Shown one piece after another: positions 1 through 6,903 of a stretch of 11,393 bases of DNA (positions are counted from its first letter, which is position 1; each line of letters starts with the position of its first letter). The notes beneath the pieces were generated by a model that was not told the origin of the DNA, ran no database searches, and worked only from the letters and a program-made list of their open reading frames with translations. The stretch comes from Candidatus Melainabacteria bacterium (lineage in GTDB: Bacteria > Cyanobacteriota > Vampirovibrionia > Vampirovibrionales > JAJTHC01): the NCBI GenBank assembly GCA_026389055.1, contig JAPLIO010000069.1, positions 1-11,393 on the forward strand, written 5' to 3'. The position numbers and the translations under genes are program-made.

Positions 1-285
1 ACAGGCGTATCTGCTTAGTATCATATCTTCAATAGCTCTATTGGTACCTGAGCCAATCTCAACCATTTTCGTGACCTCACGAAAATGGTCTAAAACCTTA
101 TTTTTAGAGACTTCACAGGCAACCATCGCTTTTTGAACAACCTTCTGAAAGTTCTCCCATCGTTGGTAGCCTAGCAAGCTCATCAAATCCCGAGCAAACC
201 AATAATCCGTCTCATCATTTTGGTAGGTATGCTGTTCAAATAAGGCGTGTAACGTTTGAAGGGCGTGCTGTTCCATCATCATCAT
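1..285 (-). CDS. dinD: DNA damage-inducible protein D (DinD) homologue, 3' end missing
   Basis: The minus strand encodes 95 residues from an ATG at 285 and is still open at the window edge, so only the N-terminal third of the usual roughly 270-residue family is present. The protein reads ETDYWFARDLMSLLGYQRW, then HFREVTKMVEIGSG, then RAIEDMILSRYAC. These match the DinD pattern I know from E. coli (SARQLGKLLGY, HFEEILDMVKIGS, LSRYAC) and belong to the BRO-N-like fold. DinD is an SOS-induced protein reported to affect RecA filaments; whether this one is SOS-controlled is unknown, and I see no LexA operator upstream. Four consecutive ATG codons (274-285) offer alternative starts. AAAGG about 9 bases upstream of the first favours position 285. 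It is divergent from nadK. Confidence 0.85.
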   Translation of the reverse strand, partial: MMMMEQHALQTLHALFEQHTYQNDETDYWFARDLMSLLGYQRWENFQKVVQKAMVACEVSKNKVLDHFREVTKMVEIGSGTNRAIEDMILSRYAC

Positions 286-331
286 GGGGGAAAACCTTTA
301 TCGCAAGTGAGTAAGGGTAAAGAATGAAACT

Positions 332-360
332 ATTATACCTTGGAGCGGGAAGGTTTGAAA
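332..360 (-). promoter_or_regulatory. Possible dinD promoter
   Basis: The minus strand carries a perfect TATAAT (337 down to 332), about 45 bases before the dinD start. The -35 hexamer 17 bases further upstream (TTTCAA, 360-355) is weak and lies inside a GTAGGGG-type palindrome, so that repeat may contribute to this promoter. No SOS box is visible. Confidence 0.35.
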
Positions 361-371
361 CCCTCCCCTAC
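347..371. repeat. Short palindrome with CCCCTAC flank
   Basis: GGGAAGG, a TTTGAAA loop and CCCTCCC form an inverted repeat with one mismatch, running into CCCCTAC (365-371). The same arms and nearly the same loop recur, more perfectly, at 2353-2380. It sits in the divergent dinD/nadK spacer. No T-tract follows, so it does not look like an intrinsic terminator. Confidence 0.6.
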
Positions 372-408
372 AGTTTTTCTATTTTTGCTCTCCTTCACGC
401 AATAGATG

Positions 409-435
409 TTGAATTTTGCACGAAACTGGTATACT
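409..435 (+). promoter_or_regulatory. Probable nadK promoter (extended -10)
   Basis: TGGTATACT (427-435) is an extended -10 box (TGn plus TATACT). A TTGAAT -35-like hexamer lies at 409-414 with a short 15-base spacer. Transcription would start near 442, leaving a leader of about 35 bases before the nadK ATG. Confidence 0.5.
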
Positions 436-476
436 AGAATAAACCAACCAACTTCTAGCAGAAAGCCACCCTACCC

Positions 477-1382
477 ATGATAACCTACGACGAACCCAAA
501 TTTGAAAAAATCCTCATCGTAACCAAAGAAAGCACAGACCCAGACGGGCTTTACACCCAAAAAGTAAAAGGCTTCCTAACCAGTGCCGGGGTCAACGTAC
601 GCACCGCCGTAGCCAACTTCGGCGATGGCTGCAAAAGCCTTCACGAAGAACGCCACAACCCGCCAGATTTAATCATCGTCATCGGCGGAGACGGCACCTT
701 CTTACGAGCAGCCCAAAGCTTCGCCCCCGCTAAAGTACCGATGGTCGGCGTAAACAGAGGCAACCTCGGGTTTTTAACCCGCATTGAAACCACCGCCATT
801 CAATCCTACTTGCAACGCATCCTGCAAGGCGATTTCAAAACCGAAGACCGTCTACTGCTAGAAGTAACCACCGCCAAAGTGAAGAAAAACGTTCACCATG
901 AACCGCTTTTAGCCCTCAATGATGTGGTGATTAAAACCAACCATCCCAGCCAAATGGCGAGAATGCAACTGTTTATTGACGATTTCCCCGTAGCCAGTTA
1001 TGACGCCGACGGGCTGATTATTTCCACCCCAACAGGGTCTACGGCGTATAATTTGGCGGCGGGTGGGCCTGTTATTGCTCCTGATGTGCAGGCGTTGGTG
1101 CTAACACCTATTTGTCCGCATAGCCTTTCAACCAAACCGATTGTTGTGCCGATTGGGGTTAACATTCGGATAGAATCGGTGCAACGCAATTTGTACCCAC
1201 TGGTTTATAGCGTGGATGGGCAGGATAGTTTACCGTTGGAAATAGGCAATGGGTTGTTGATTAAAACGGCTGAAACCACCCTGCAAATGCTCAATTTTGA
1301 GCAGGCGGAAGATAATTTTTATTGGTTGCTGAAACAAAAATTGGCGTGGGCTAGTAACCCTCGGGTGCAGTTGCACGTTTAG
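477..1382 (+). CDS. nadK: NAD kinase
   Basis: NAD kinase phosphorylates NAD+ at the 2' hydroxyl of its adenosine ribose to make NADP+. This is a cytosolic step in cofactor biosynthesis. The 301-residue length is typical. Family signatures in order are the GGDGT motif (residues 70-74, with the catalytic Asp72), NRGNLGFLT (93-101), an LND variant of the usual LNE segment (147-149), the nucleotide-binding STPTGSTAYNLAAGGP (183-198) and LTPICPHSLS (209-218). The start has only a weak purine stretch (AGAAAG) upstream, but an extended -10 promoter lies about 40 bases away. The next gene on the same strand starts 174 bases downstream and is probably independent. Odd feature: third codon positions are almost all A or C in the first third and mostly G or T in the last third (see findings). 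Confidence 0.96.
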   Translation: MITYDEPKFEKILIVTKESTDPDGLYTQKVKGFLTSAGVNVRTAVANFGDGCKSLHEERHNPPDLIIVIGGDGTFLRAAQSFAPAKVPMVGVNRGNLGFLTRIETTAIQSYLQRILQGDFKTEDRLLLEVTTAKVKKNVHHEPLLALNDVVIKTNHPSQMARMQLFIDDFPVASYDADGLIISTPTGSTAYNLAAGGPVIAPDVQALVLTPICPHSLSTKPIVVPIGVNIRIESVQRNLYPLVYSVDGQDSLPLEIGNGLLIKTAETTLQMLNFEQAEDNFYWLLKQKLAWASNPRVQLHV

Positions 1383-1556
1383 TTAAAATGCCCTCATGTT
1401 AAGCGTAGTTGGGTAATCCCTCCCTCGCCTGCCTTTAGGTTTAACGCTTTTATCCCGCTATTATATTAAAGGATTAAAGTTTACAATCTTATTACCGATA
1501 CTACTACTGTAACCCTCATTTAGCCTTACAAAACCCATTGAAAAAAGGATGTGTTT

Positions 1557-2268
1557 ATGTTAATTTTGAAGAACCAAGAACCAAGAACCAAGAACCAAGA
1601 ACCAAGAACCAAGAACCAAGAACCAAGCTTTTAAGCTAGGCTTTACGTTATCTGAATTGCTGGTTAGTTTGGCGGTTTTAGGGTTAATTGCTGGGTTGAC
1701 AGTACCCAATGTTGTTGCCAGTGTACAAAAAACCAAAACTAAAGCTATGGGAAAAAGCTTAATACAAGCAACAGCAGACTTTTTCCGTACAGCCTATTTA
1801 AATGGGGAAATACAAACAACAACAGCGAAGGAATGGGTTTATTTAGACAATGCGTCAGGTAAGAATAATTCTATAGTGCAGTTGGCAATGCAAAGAATGA
1901 ATCCAGTAAGGGTTTGCGATATTAATTCAACCACTGTAGAATGTGGCAGCTCAGATCCTGACATTGAGTTTCGTACCGCCCCTAGATTTATATTTGCCGA
2001 TGGGAGCGTTTTAGCTTTTTGGTGTATGAATTCTGATAGAATAGGTATATCGGTTGATTATAATGGCTTTAAAGAGGGTCCTAATTTTACATGGGCTCAA
2101 CGACAAGAGGCTGGCAATGCCTCTCTTTCAGACCGCAACTATTTGATGGTTAATATCAGTGATTCTACTATTTCAGGCGGAGGGTTTGATTGTAAACCTG
2201 GTATGTTATGCCCAGCCCATTGGTATCCAACTACCATTCCTATATGGAATGCTCTGTTCAATTCTTAA
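1557..2268 (+). CDS. Type IV pilin-like (prepilin) protein, out of frame with its ATG; putative phase-variable gene
   Basis: The body, open from 1570 to the stop at 2266-2268, contains the prepilin motif KLGFTLSELLVSLAVLGL. Cleavage would fall after Gly (codon at 1639), with Phe at mature +1 and Glu at +5, followed by a hydrophobic helix. Mature length is about 208 residues. The globular part has a Cys-x8-Cys pair, a DGSVLAFW strand, an ISVDYNGFKEGPN segment typical of GspG/H-like pseudopilins, a Cys-x5-Cys pair and a C-terminal WNALF. A good Shine-Dalgarno (AAAAAAGG, 1541-1548) precedes the ATG at 1557. From that ATG, translation passes eight AACCAAG units in the wrong frame and stops at TAA 1632-1634. 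The pilin frame has TGA at 1567 and no ATG, GTG or TTG between it and the prepilin motif. The TTG at 1657 lies inside the motif and would remove the cleavage site. Seven or ten repeat copies would give a leader of 25 or 32 residues. Alternatives are a decayed gene or a copy-number error in the sequence. Confidence 0.8.
1572..1627 (+). repeat. Heptanucleotide tandem repeat, AACCAAG x 8
   Basis: There are eight perfect, contiguous copies (56 bases), preceded by a partial AAG. No reading frame through the array contains a stop, and three units encode the heptad N-Q-E-P-R-T-K. It lies between the ATG and the prepilin cleavage motif, where unit gain or loss changes the frame of the pilin body. Confidence 0.97.
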
Positions 2269-2352
2269 AATAAGCGGTAACTTGTCTAATTATTACTCTT
2301 TTGAGATGAGAGATTCAATACCCATTCTCCGTTTGAATTTCGCAATATTTAT

Positions 2353-2380
2353 GTAGGGGGAGGGCTTGAAACCCTCCCCC
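2353..2380. repeat. Perfect GTAGGGG-type palindrome
   Basis: GTAGGGGGAGGG, a seven-base loop (CTTGAAA, 2365-2371) and CCCTCCCCC form a perfect 9-base-pair GC-rich stem (2356-2364 with 2372-2380). It is about 85 bases past the stop of the first pilin-like gene and has no T-tract. Arms and loop closely resemble the palindrome at 347-371. Confidence 0.75.
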
Positions 2381-2390
2381 TCAAAATCTA

Positions 2391-2467
2391 TCGTCATTCC
2401 GAGCGTAGCCGAGGAATCTCCTTAGCATCTAGGGGGATTTGATTTCTCGACAAGCTCGAAATGACGA
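2391..2467. mobile_element. Small palindromic repeat element, CGTCATTCCGAGC ends
   Basis: The ends CGTCATTCCGAGC (2392-2404) and GCTCGAAATGACG (2454-2466) are inverted copies with one mismatch. The interior carries GAGGAATCTCC and a complementary GGGGGATTT/GATTTCTCGA segment. From memory, near-identical intergenic repeats (GTCATTCCGAGCG...GAGGAATCT) are scattered through many unrelated bacterial genomes. There is no coding capacity, so any mobility would be non-autonomous. Confidence 0.6.
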
Positions 2468-2486
2468 CGACTTTTCATTGGTATTA

Positions 2487-2644
2487 TACCCATTCACAGA
2501 TTGAATAGCGTGTTGTGGGTTGCATCATCTTCAGGCGAACATATCGGTTCGCCCATACAGTATTCTATCAATTTTCCATTCGTAGGGGAGGCCGATGTGT
2601 CCTCCTGCTCTAAGATTGTACGCTATTTAATCGTCTAATCGGTA
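2487..2644. mobile_element. MITE-like element with 25-base inverted ends and two internal palindromes
   Basis: The left end (2487-2511) reads TACCnATT, four variable bases, then GATTrAATAGCGT. The right end (2620-2644) is its inverse with a handful of mismatches. Both ends are bounded by TA, as expected for insertion at a TA target by an IS630/Tc1-type transposase (inference). Inside are GGCGAAC-ATATCG-GTTCGCC (2534-2553) and TTCGTAGGGGAGG...CCTCC (2579-2605). No open frame is present. A further copy of the left end occurs at 11326-11350. The element lies between the convergent pilin-like and MFS genes. Confidence 0.65.
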
Positions 2645-2671
2645 TGAGACACCATAACACAACTAATTAGC

Positions 2672-4117
2672 TTAATCCGCACGAGCCGATTGCTTACGGG
2701 TGTGGGAAAAGCCCCAAATGGCAACAGCAATAAACGGCAATGCCATGGCTGAAAACAGTATTTGAGACCCCCATTGCTCTACTGCAAAACCCGCTACAAT
2801 GGATGGCACAGTCGAACTGGTGGCTAAAATGGTAAACTGTACACCCAACACCTTCCCCCGAAGGTTTTCTGGTATTCTATCATGCAACAAAGCCTGTAAC
2901 GGAATAGCCACCAACGAAGCCCCAATCCCTAACAGTAAATTCCACGCATAACTAGCACCTATGCGTTGCGTTAAAATAAACGCTTCGGTAGAAAGATGAA
3001 GCCAAGAAACCTTCAATGCAGGAATCGTCCACAGCAAGGTGTCTCGTTCGGGAATCATCAATGGCACGGTAATTAAACCCAGTAGGCTTAACCCCACAAC
3101 CATTAAGCCTGAATAAACCAACACGGGTTGAGGCACATTGCTTAAGGGTTTAGCCACTTTTAACGCCCCCAGCCCCATGCCAATGCCCGAAAATGCCATC
3201 ATATAGGCGAATTTCCTCGTTGCCAAGGCGGGGTCTGCATATAAAAAGGCTTTCGCAAAACTAATTGCCACAGGCGGAATAACCACCACCGCCGAAAACA
3301 GTAACGCTAGTTTCGCCATAGCCTGCCAAATAACGGTGTTTTGAATAATGTACTGCCAGCCTTCTTTCATTTCTGCCCAAAAATCTTTTAAATGGCTTTT
3401 CAATGTGGGTGGAGCAGGAATAATACAGGTGCCATCGGCTTGATTGGGTAACAGAGCAGCCGCTTTAACGGCGGCTTCAGAAAAGTTGAGCTTACCCAAT
3501 AGCACGGCAGCAATAATGAACAAGCCAAATAATGCCCAATGCACTTCTTTTAAGCCCATTAGCCCAATCAGCGGGTCTCCTAACACAAAGCCGATGATTA
3601 ACGCCGCCATCATGGTGGTGGTAAACAGTGAGTTGGCTTGCAATAGCTGAGATTTAGGCACAATGGCGGGAATGGTGGCAGATTCTGCAGGCACGAAAAA
3701 TTGCGTGGCAGCGGAAAGCAAAAACGCTAGCACATATAGCCATTCTACGCCTAAAGGTGCCATAACAGGTAACAACAAAACCAGCACCCCTCTAGCGACG
3801 TTGGTCATTATAAGGGTGGTTTTTTTTCGCCATCTATCGACGAAAACACCTGCTATGGCGGTTAGCAACACTGCGGGGATGGTAAATGCAATATATAAGA
3901 AGCTAACGTAGCGTTCGCTGGTGCTATAGGTGGTGGCAATAACCGAAAGAAAAACGATGAAAACGATGCGATCCGCTAGTTGAGAAAACACTTGTGCTAG
4001 CCATAGGCTCATAAATGATTGGTTTTTGAACAGAGAAACAGGGGGGGCTAACAGGCAAGCGGTTTCTGTTTCAGGCAGAAGCGTTGCGGGTGGTACAGAG
4101 GTCATCATCATCATCAT
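2672..4117 (-). CDS. Major facilitator superfamily transporter, EntS-like exporter group
   Basis: The protein is a roughly 480-residue polytopic inner-membrane protein with about 12 hydrophobic helices. The first, around SLWLAQVFSQLADRIVFIVF, is followed after the second by an MFS motif A (GVFVDRWRKKTT). The general layout resembles the MFS_3/EntS-type exporters of siderophores or drugs. Substrate cannot be inferred. An upstream in-frame TTG exists at 4129, but AGGA lies only one base from it. The run of five ATG codons (4103-4117) is a better start, 13 bases after AGGA. A TATAAT box lies upstream. Homopolymer runs sit in the coding strand: C7 near codons 28-30 and A8 in the motif A RKK codons. 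The gene is convergent with the first pilin-like gene across the repeat nest and has no operon partner. Confidence 0.85.
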   Translation of the reverse strand: MMMMMTSVPPATLLPETETACLLAPPVSLFKNQSFMSLWLAQVFSQLADRIVFIVFLSVIATTYSTSERYVSFLYIAFTIPAVLLTAIAGVFVDRWRKKTTLIMTNVARGVLVLLLPVMAPLGVEWLYVLAFLLSAATQFFVPAESATIPAIVPKSQLLQANSLFTTTMMAALIIGFVLGDPLIGLMGLKEVHWALFGLFIIAAVLLGKLNFSEAAVKAAALLPNQADGTCIIPAPPTLKSHLKDFWAEMKEGWQYIIQNTVIWQAMAKLALLFSAVVVIPPVAISFAKAFLYADPALATRKFAYMMAFSGIGMGLGALKVAKPLSNVPQPVLVYSGLMVVGLSLLGLITVPLMIPERDTLLWTIPALKVSWLHLSTEAFILTQRIGASYAWNLLLGIGASLVAIPLQALLHDRIPENLRGKVLGVQFTILATSSTVPSIVAGFAVEQWGSQILFSAMALPFIAVAIWGFSHTRKQSARAD

Positions 4118-4167
4118 TCTGAGTGTCAAATCCTGAGCAAGCGTGAGAAGAGAAGCATTGTCATTTT

Positions 4168-4173
4168 ATTATA
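4168..4173 (-). promoter_or_regulatory. Probable -10 box of the MFS gene
   Basis: The minus strand reads TATAAT (4173 to 4168). A start near 4161 would give a leader of about 44 bases before the ATG cluster. No convincing -35 hexamer is visible. Confidence 0.4.
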
Positions 4174-4234
4174 GCGTGAAAACTAGTTTAAACCGTATCG
4201 CTCATCAATTTCTTTTTACGCCTCGTAACAGTTT

Positions 4235-5650
4235 TTATAAGCCTTGTTTATTATTTCGTAGCCCCTGCTGAATATTCTTTTTACTGGCAGGATCTAAGTA
4301 GGCGTTAATGCTTTCTAAAAAGGCCTCGCCTGATGAAGGGGGTGTATTGGCACTTGGAGAGGAAGTTTCTTCTGCTTGTTGGTTACCAAGCTGTTCAGGT
4401 TGCCACGGACGAACAACTTTTTGGTTGATGCGTTCATCTTGTTTATTGAAGGCGATAGTGCTGGTTGTTTCTGCTACTTTAGAAGGGTTTTTGGTAGGGG
4501 GTGTGTTACCAAAGCTTTGTTGTTGTTGGTATTGCCTAGAGGCTTGGCTGACAGGCATTTTTGGCGTACTTTTATACTCTGCCTGAAGGGCTAGGTTTTG
4601 AGCAGGAATACCGGGGATGGTGCCTTCCATTTGGCGTTGCACACGGTCTAATATGCGTTGGTGCTTTGGGGGGAGTACTTCTTTGAGAGCCGCTCTTTTT
4701 TGTTCAACAGTGAATGGTGGTTTATTTTGTGGCACGGTTGGTGCGGTTGTGTTGGTTGTACGAAGTAATTCAGGAGGGTTGTTGATAGCTTGCGTCTGTT
4801 TTAGTTTTAACCCCCATGATGCGAGTAAACTGAACGCAACGGTGCCTAGTAAACCATAAACACACCAATCTAGGTGATGGCTGGCTCCTACAAGCAAGCG
4901 TAATAGGAGTGCTTCCCATGAGGAAGAAGCTGGTGTTGAACTTTCCTCTGTTTCATTACCGCTTTCTTCTACTAGTGTAGCGGTATAATCTACTGCAGGA
5001 AGGGTTGCCAAGGGTGCTTTTTGTGCCACGGTGGCGGGGGTAACGGTTGCTTGTGGCTTCAGTAGGGTTACAGTAGCAGGTGTTTTGGTTATAGAGGGCT
5101 TTACTGCTGAAGCTGCATCTATGCTTAGCGGAGGGTTCGTTTGTTCTAGGGGGAGGGGTGTTTTGATAGCGGTTTGTAAAGCTTGCGGTACGGGTTGAGC
5201 AGTGCTTAAATTAGGCTTTTGTAACGTAATACGACCGATTCTTTCAAGCGTCGGTATCGCTTTTCCGCTTAGTTCACGAAAACCAATAATGGGTTCATTT
5301 AAATCTGTTCCGTCAACTTCTAACCGAACTTTATGATTTGGGAGTTGTTTAACAATGATGCTATCAACGTTGGGGGCGTTTAAATAGCTAGTACGAACCG
5401 TGGGGCTTAAGGTTATTTGTTCTAATTCTATGGTTAGGTGGTTTTCACTGGTTTCAAGGCTTTGATGAACCACGGTAGCGTTACTATGAAGATATAAAAA
5501 CAGTTGTTGATTTTTACGGACAACCTCTACCTCATCTACCAAGGTAGGGGTGTTACTGGCTAGTGCTGTTAGCGGTAAGAAAAACAGACTTATTACTAGC
5601 AGGTTAAATAACCGATACATGGGTTTATGGTGGTGCAGATTTTTTTTCAT
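4235..5650 (-). CDS. Exported, membrane-anchored protein with AMIN-like N-terminal domain
   Basis: The 471-residue protein has a signal peptide (basic start, hydrophobic 14-28, ALA|S around 29-32). A strand-rich domain follows (about 36-145), with the VDSIIVKQLPNHKVRLEVDG pattern, which suggests the AMIN fold used by PilQ secretins and AmiC amidases to bind envelope components. This is an inference from pattern only. Next come a Pro/Thr/Ala-rich linker (146-245), one membrane helix (about 262-282) and a 190-residue Gln/Pro-rich tail ending in AYLDPASKKNIQQGL. Topology would put the AMIN-like part outside the cytoplasm and the tail inside. GGAGAAAG about 10 bases upstream supports the start at 5650. 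It is divergent from the 6031 gene over a 380-base spacer. Function unknown; a link to pilus or envelope assembly is speculative. Confidence 0.7.
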   Translation of the reverse strand: MKKNLHHHKPMYRLFNLLVISLFFLPLTALASNTPTLVDEVEVVRKNQQLFLYLHSNATVVHQSLETSENHLTIELEQITLSPTVRTSYLNAPNVDSIIVKQLPNHKVRLEVDGTDLNEPIIGFRELSGKAIPTLERIGRITLQKPNLSTAQPVPQALQTAIKTPLPLEQTNPPLSIDAASAVKPSITKTPATVTLLKPQATVTPATVAQKAPLATLPAVDYTATLVEESGNETEESSTPASSSWEALLLRLLVGASHHLDWCVYGLLGTVAFSLLASWGLKLKQTQAINNPPELLRTTNTTAPTVPQNKPPFTVEQKRAALKEVLPPKHQRILDRVQRQMEGTIPGIPAQNLALQAEYKSTPKMPVSQASRQYQQQQSFGNTPPTKNPSKVAETTSTIAFNKQDERINQKVVRPWQPEQLGNQQAEETSSPSANTPPSSGEAFLESINAYLDPASKKNIQQGLRNNKQGL

Positions 5651-6030
5651 GCTGGGTGCTTTCTCCGCGTTTCTCTGAGAATCTCTCTCTATCTCTGTTG
5701 AACTATATTGATTGAATTCAGTGGTAAATCTTTTTTATTTAGAAGCTATCATCTGCATAGTAGTGTGGATGGTTTTAAGTCGTTCATCATCCACCTTGGG
5801 GTTTACATCTTTCCAATAGCAAGGTCTACTGGTTATTTCTTGTGTTTTCTCCATTGCTTAGGGGAATCTTGGTGGGAAGCGGTCGGTTTATTCAAGGTCG
5901 GCTCTATAATGGGTCTTATGAATCACAATCCATTCTTACTAAGTGGAAAAACGCCTGATTGGGATACGTTGTGGGCTATACCTATTACGTTATTACGGCT
6001 TCCGCTTTGCTTTAAGGAATAATCAAGTGC
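5651..6030. other. Divergent intergenic spacer, no convincing gene
   Basis: This 380-base spacer separates the AMIN-like gene (minus) from the 6031 gene (plus). A 104-codon open frame (5708-6022) starts at TTG without a ribosome-binding site and has no recognisable family, so I do not call it. A perfect TATAAT (5905-5910, plus) could serve the 6031 gene, leaving a leader of about 115 bases, but no good -35 is seen. A minus-strand TATAGT (5707 to 5702) could serve the AMIN-like gene. No palindromic repeats were found. Confidence 0.5.
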
Positions 6031-6795
6031 ATGATGATAACTTCTGTTATACCAACACCATTAGAAACGCAACAGGAAGCCAAGAATACAGTGGTAGACG
6101 CTGTTGTCAGGGTTTCTACTACCAACCAATCTAGTCCTCTTGGTACTTCGCCTTATTTGCCTGTTATATTGCCAAAGTCATCGAACAAAGCCCCTGAATC
6201 GTTTATTGATTTATTCTGGCAATTGACGGATTTGGTTTCTCACCGATTGAAAACGGTTATTGAACAAGGTATTTCTCTTTGGGTAGAAGCCTTTAGTACG
6301 ATTGTTACGGTTCAACAGTTAGAAACACAACGGGGTACTAGTCTTGTAGAGGGGGCTAGCTATTTATCTCCCGCTTTTCGTTTGAAAACAGACGATACTG
6401 AAGCTTCGATGGTTTCTAGTTTAATTGCTGAACACCCCTTAAATACGGCTAAGCCATTTAAAAGCCTTGAACGGGAAGCGTGGCTTTCTGCTAATCAGTG
6501 GTCTGGCTTGGATGATTTATTTCCTGCAGAAGAGATAAAGGAGGAAGTCCTATCGGAAACGCCTATCATTTTACAGAAGGATACCGAGGTTAGCGTATCT
6601 TCTGATAGCGTGGAGGATGCCTCTTCTCTTACCGCAACCACTATTTTAGATGCTTTGCATGAGGCTTATCCCATTACCACGCCTGAAGAAGAAGCTTGTT
6701 TACAGCATCCGCTTATTCAACGAGGGCGTGAAGTGAAGCAGAACATTAATGAACTGGTAGACGCTTATTTTTCCGCAGAAGCGTCTGCGGATTGA
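6031..6795 (+). CDS. Hypothetical acidic protein, 254 residues
   Basis: I do not recognise this protein. It starts with two ATG codons (6031, 6034), with AAGGA about 12 bases upstream. It has no signal peptide or membrane helix and is rich in Glu, Asp, Ser and Thr. A more hydrophobic, helix-prone stretch (about 58-95, FIDLFWQLTDLVSHRL and WVEAFSTIV) precedes a low-complexity acidic middle. The C-terminal segment (REVKQNINELVDAYFSAEASAD) is probably helical. It is likely cytosolic. It is divergently transcribed from the AMIN-like gene, whose product also ends in a short helix-prone tail with AYLDPAS, but this resemblance is too short to claim homology. A terminator-like hairpin follows the stop codon. 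Confidence 0.6.
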   Translation: MMITSVIPTPLETQQEAKNTVVDAVVRVSTTNQSSPLGTSPYLPVILPKSSNKAPESFIDLFWQLTDLVSHRLKTVIEQGISLWVEAFSTIVTVQQLETQRGTSLVEGASYLSPAFRLKTDDTEASMVSSLIAEHPLNTAKPFKSLEREAWLSANQWSGLDDLFPAEEIKEEVLSETPIILQKDTEVSVSSDSVEDASSLTATTILDALHEAYPITTPEEEACLQHPLIQRGREVKQNINELVDAYFSAEASAD

Positions 6796-6831
6796 TAGCA
6801 TTGTTTGAATCCGTATCACTCTCTTTCTAAC

Positions 6832-6873
6832 AGGGTATGATTAGAGTAATAACAATAATCTGCTACCCTTTTT
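6832..6873 (+). terminator. Probable intrinsic terminator
   Basis: AGGGTA (6832-6837) pairs with TACCCT (6864-6869), extended by GATTA (6839-6843) with TAATC (6856-6860), and is followed by a run of five T. It lies 37 bases past the stop of the 6031 gene and separates it from the prohibitin-like gene. Confidence 0.6.
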
Positions 6874-6903
6874 ATCTCAAATAGAAAAGGACTTACCCCC
6901 ACA

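Noticed and set aside
286..476. LexA operator between dinD and nadK
   Set aside because: No CTG-N10-CAG or GAAC-N4-GTTC type palindrome could be found near the dinD -10 box.
1572..1627. CRISPR-like array
   Set aside because: Units are 7 bases, contiguous and without spacers, so this is a simple tandem repeat.
1657..2268. TTG start at 1657 for the first pilin-like gene
   Set aside because: It begins inside the prepilin motif, removing the cleavage glycine and most of the conserved +1 to +6 residues, and has no ribosome-binding site.
2159..2356. 65-codon frame overlapping the end of the first pilin-like gene
   Set aside because: Out-of-frame shadow of the pilin C-terminus running into intergenic AT-rich DNA, with no ribosome-binding site.
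3830..3837. A8 run in the MFS coding strand as a programmed frameshift site
   Set aside because: It lies in conserved motif A with the full-length frame intact, there is no sensible product in the alternative frame, and no stimulatory structure is evident.
5708..6022. 104-codon open frame in the divergent spacer
   Set aside because: TTG start without Shine-Dalgarno, irregular composition and no recognisable domain. It ends just before the 6031 start, but coupling is unsupported.
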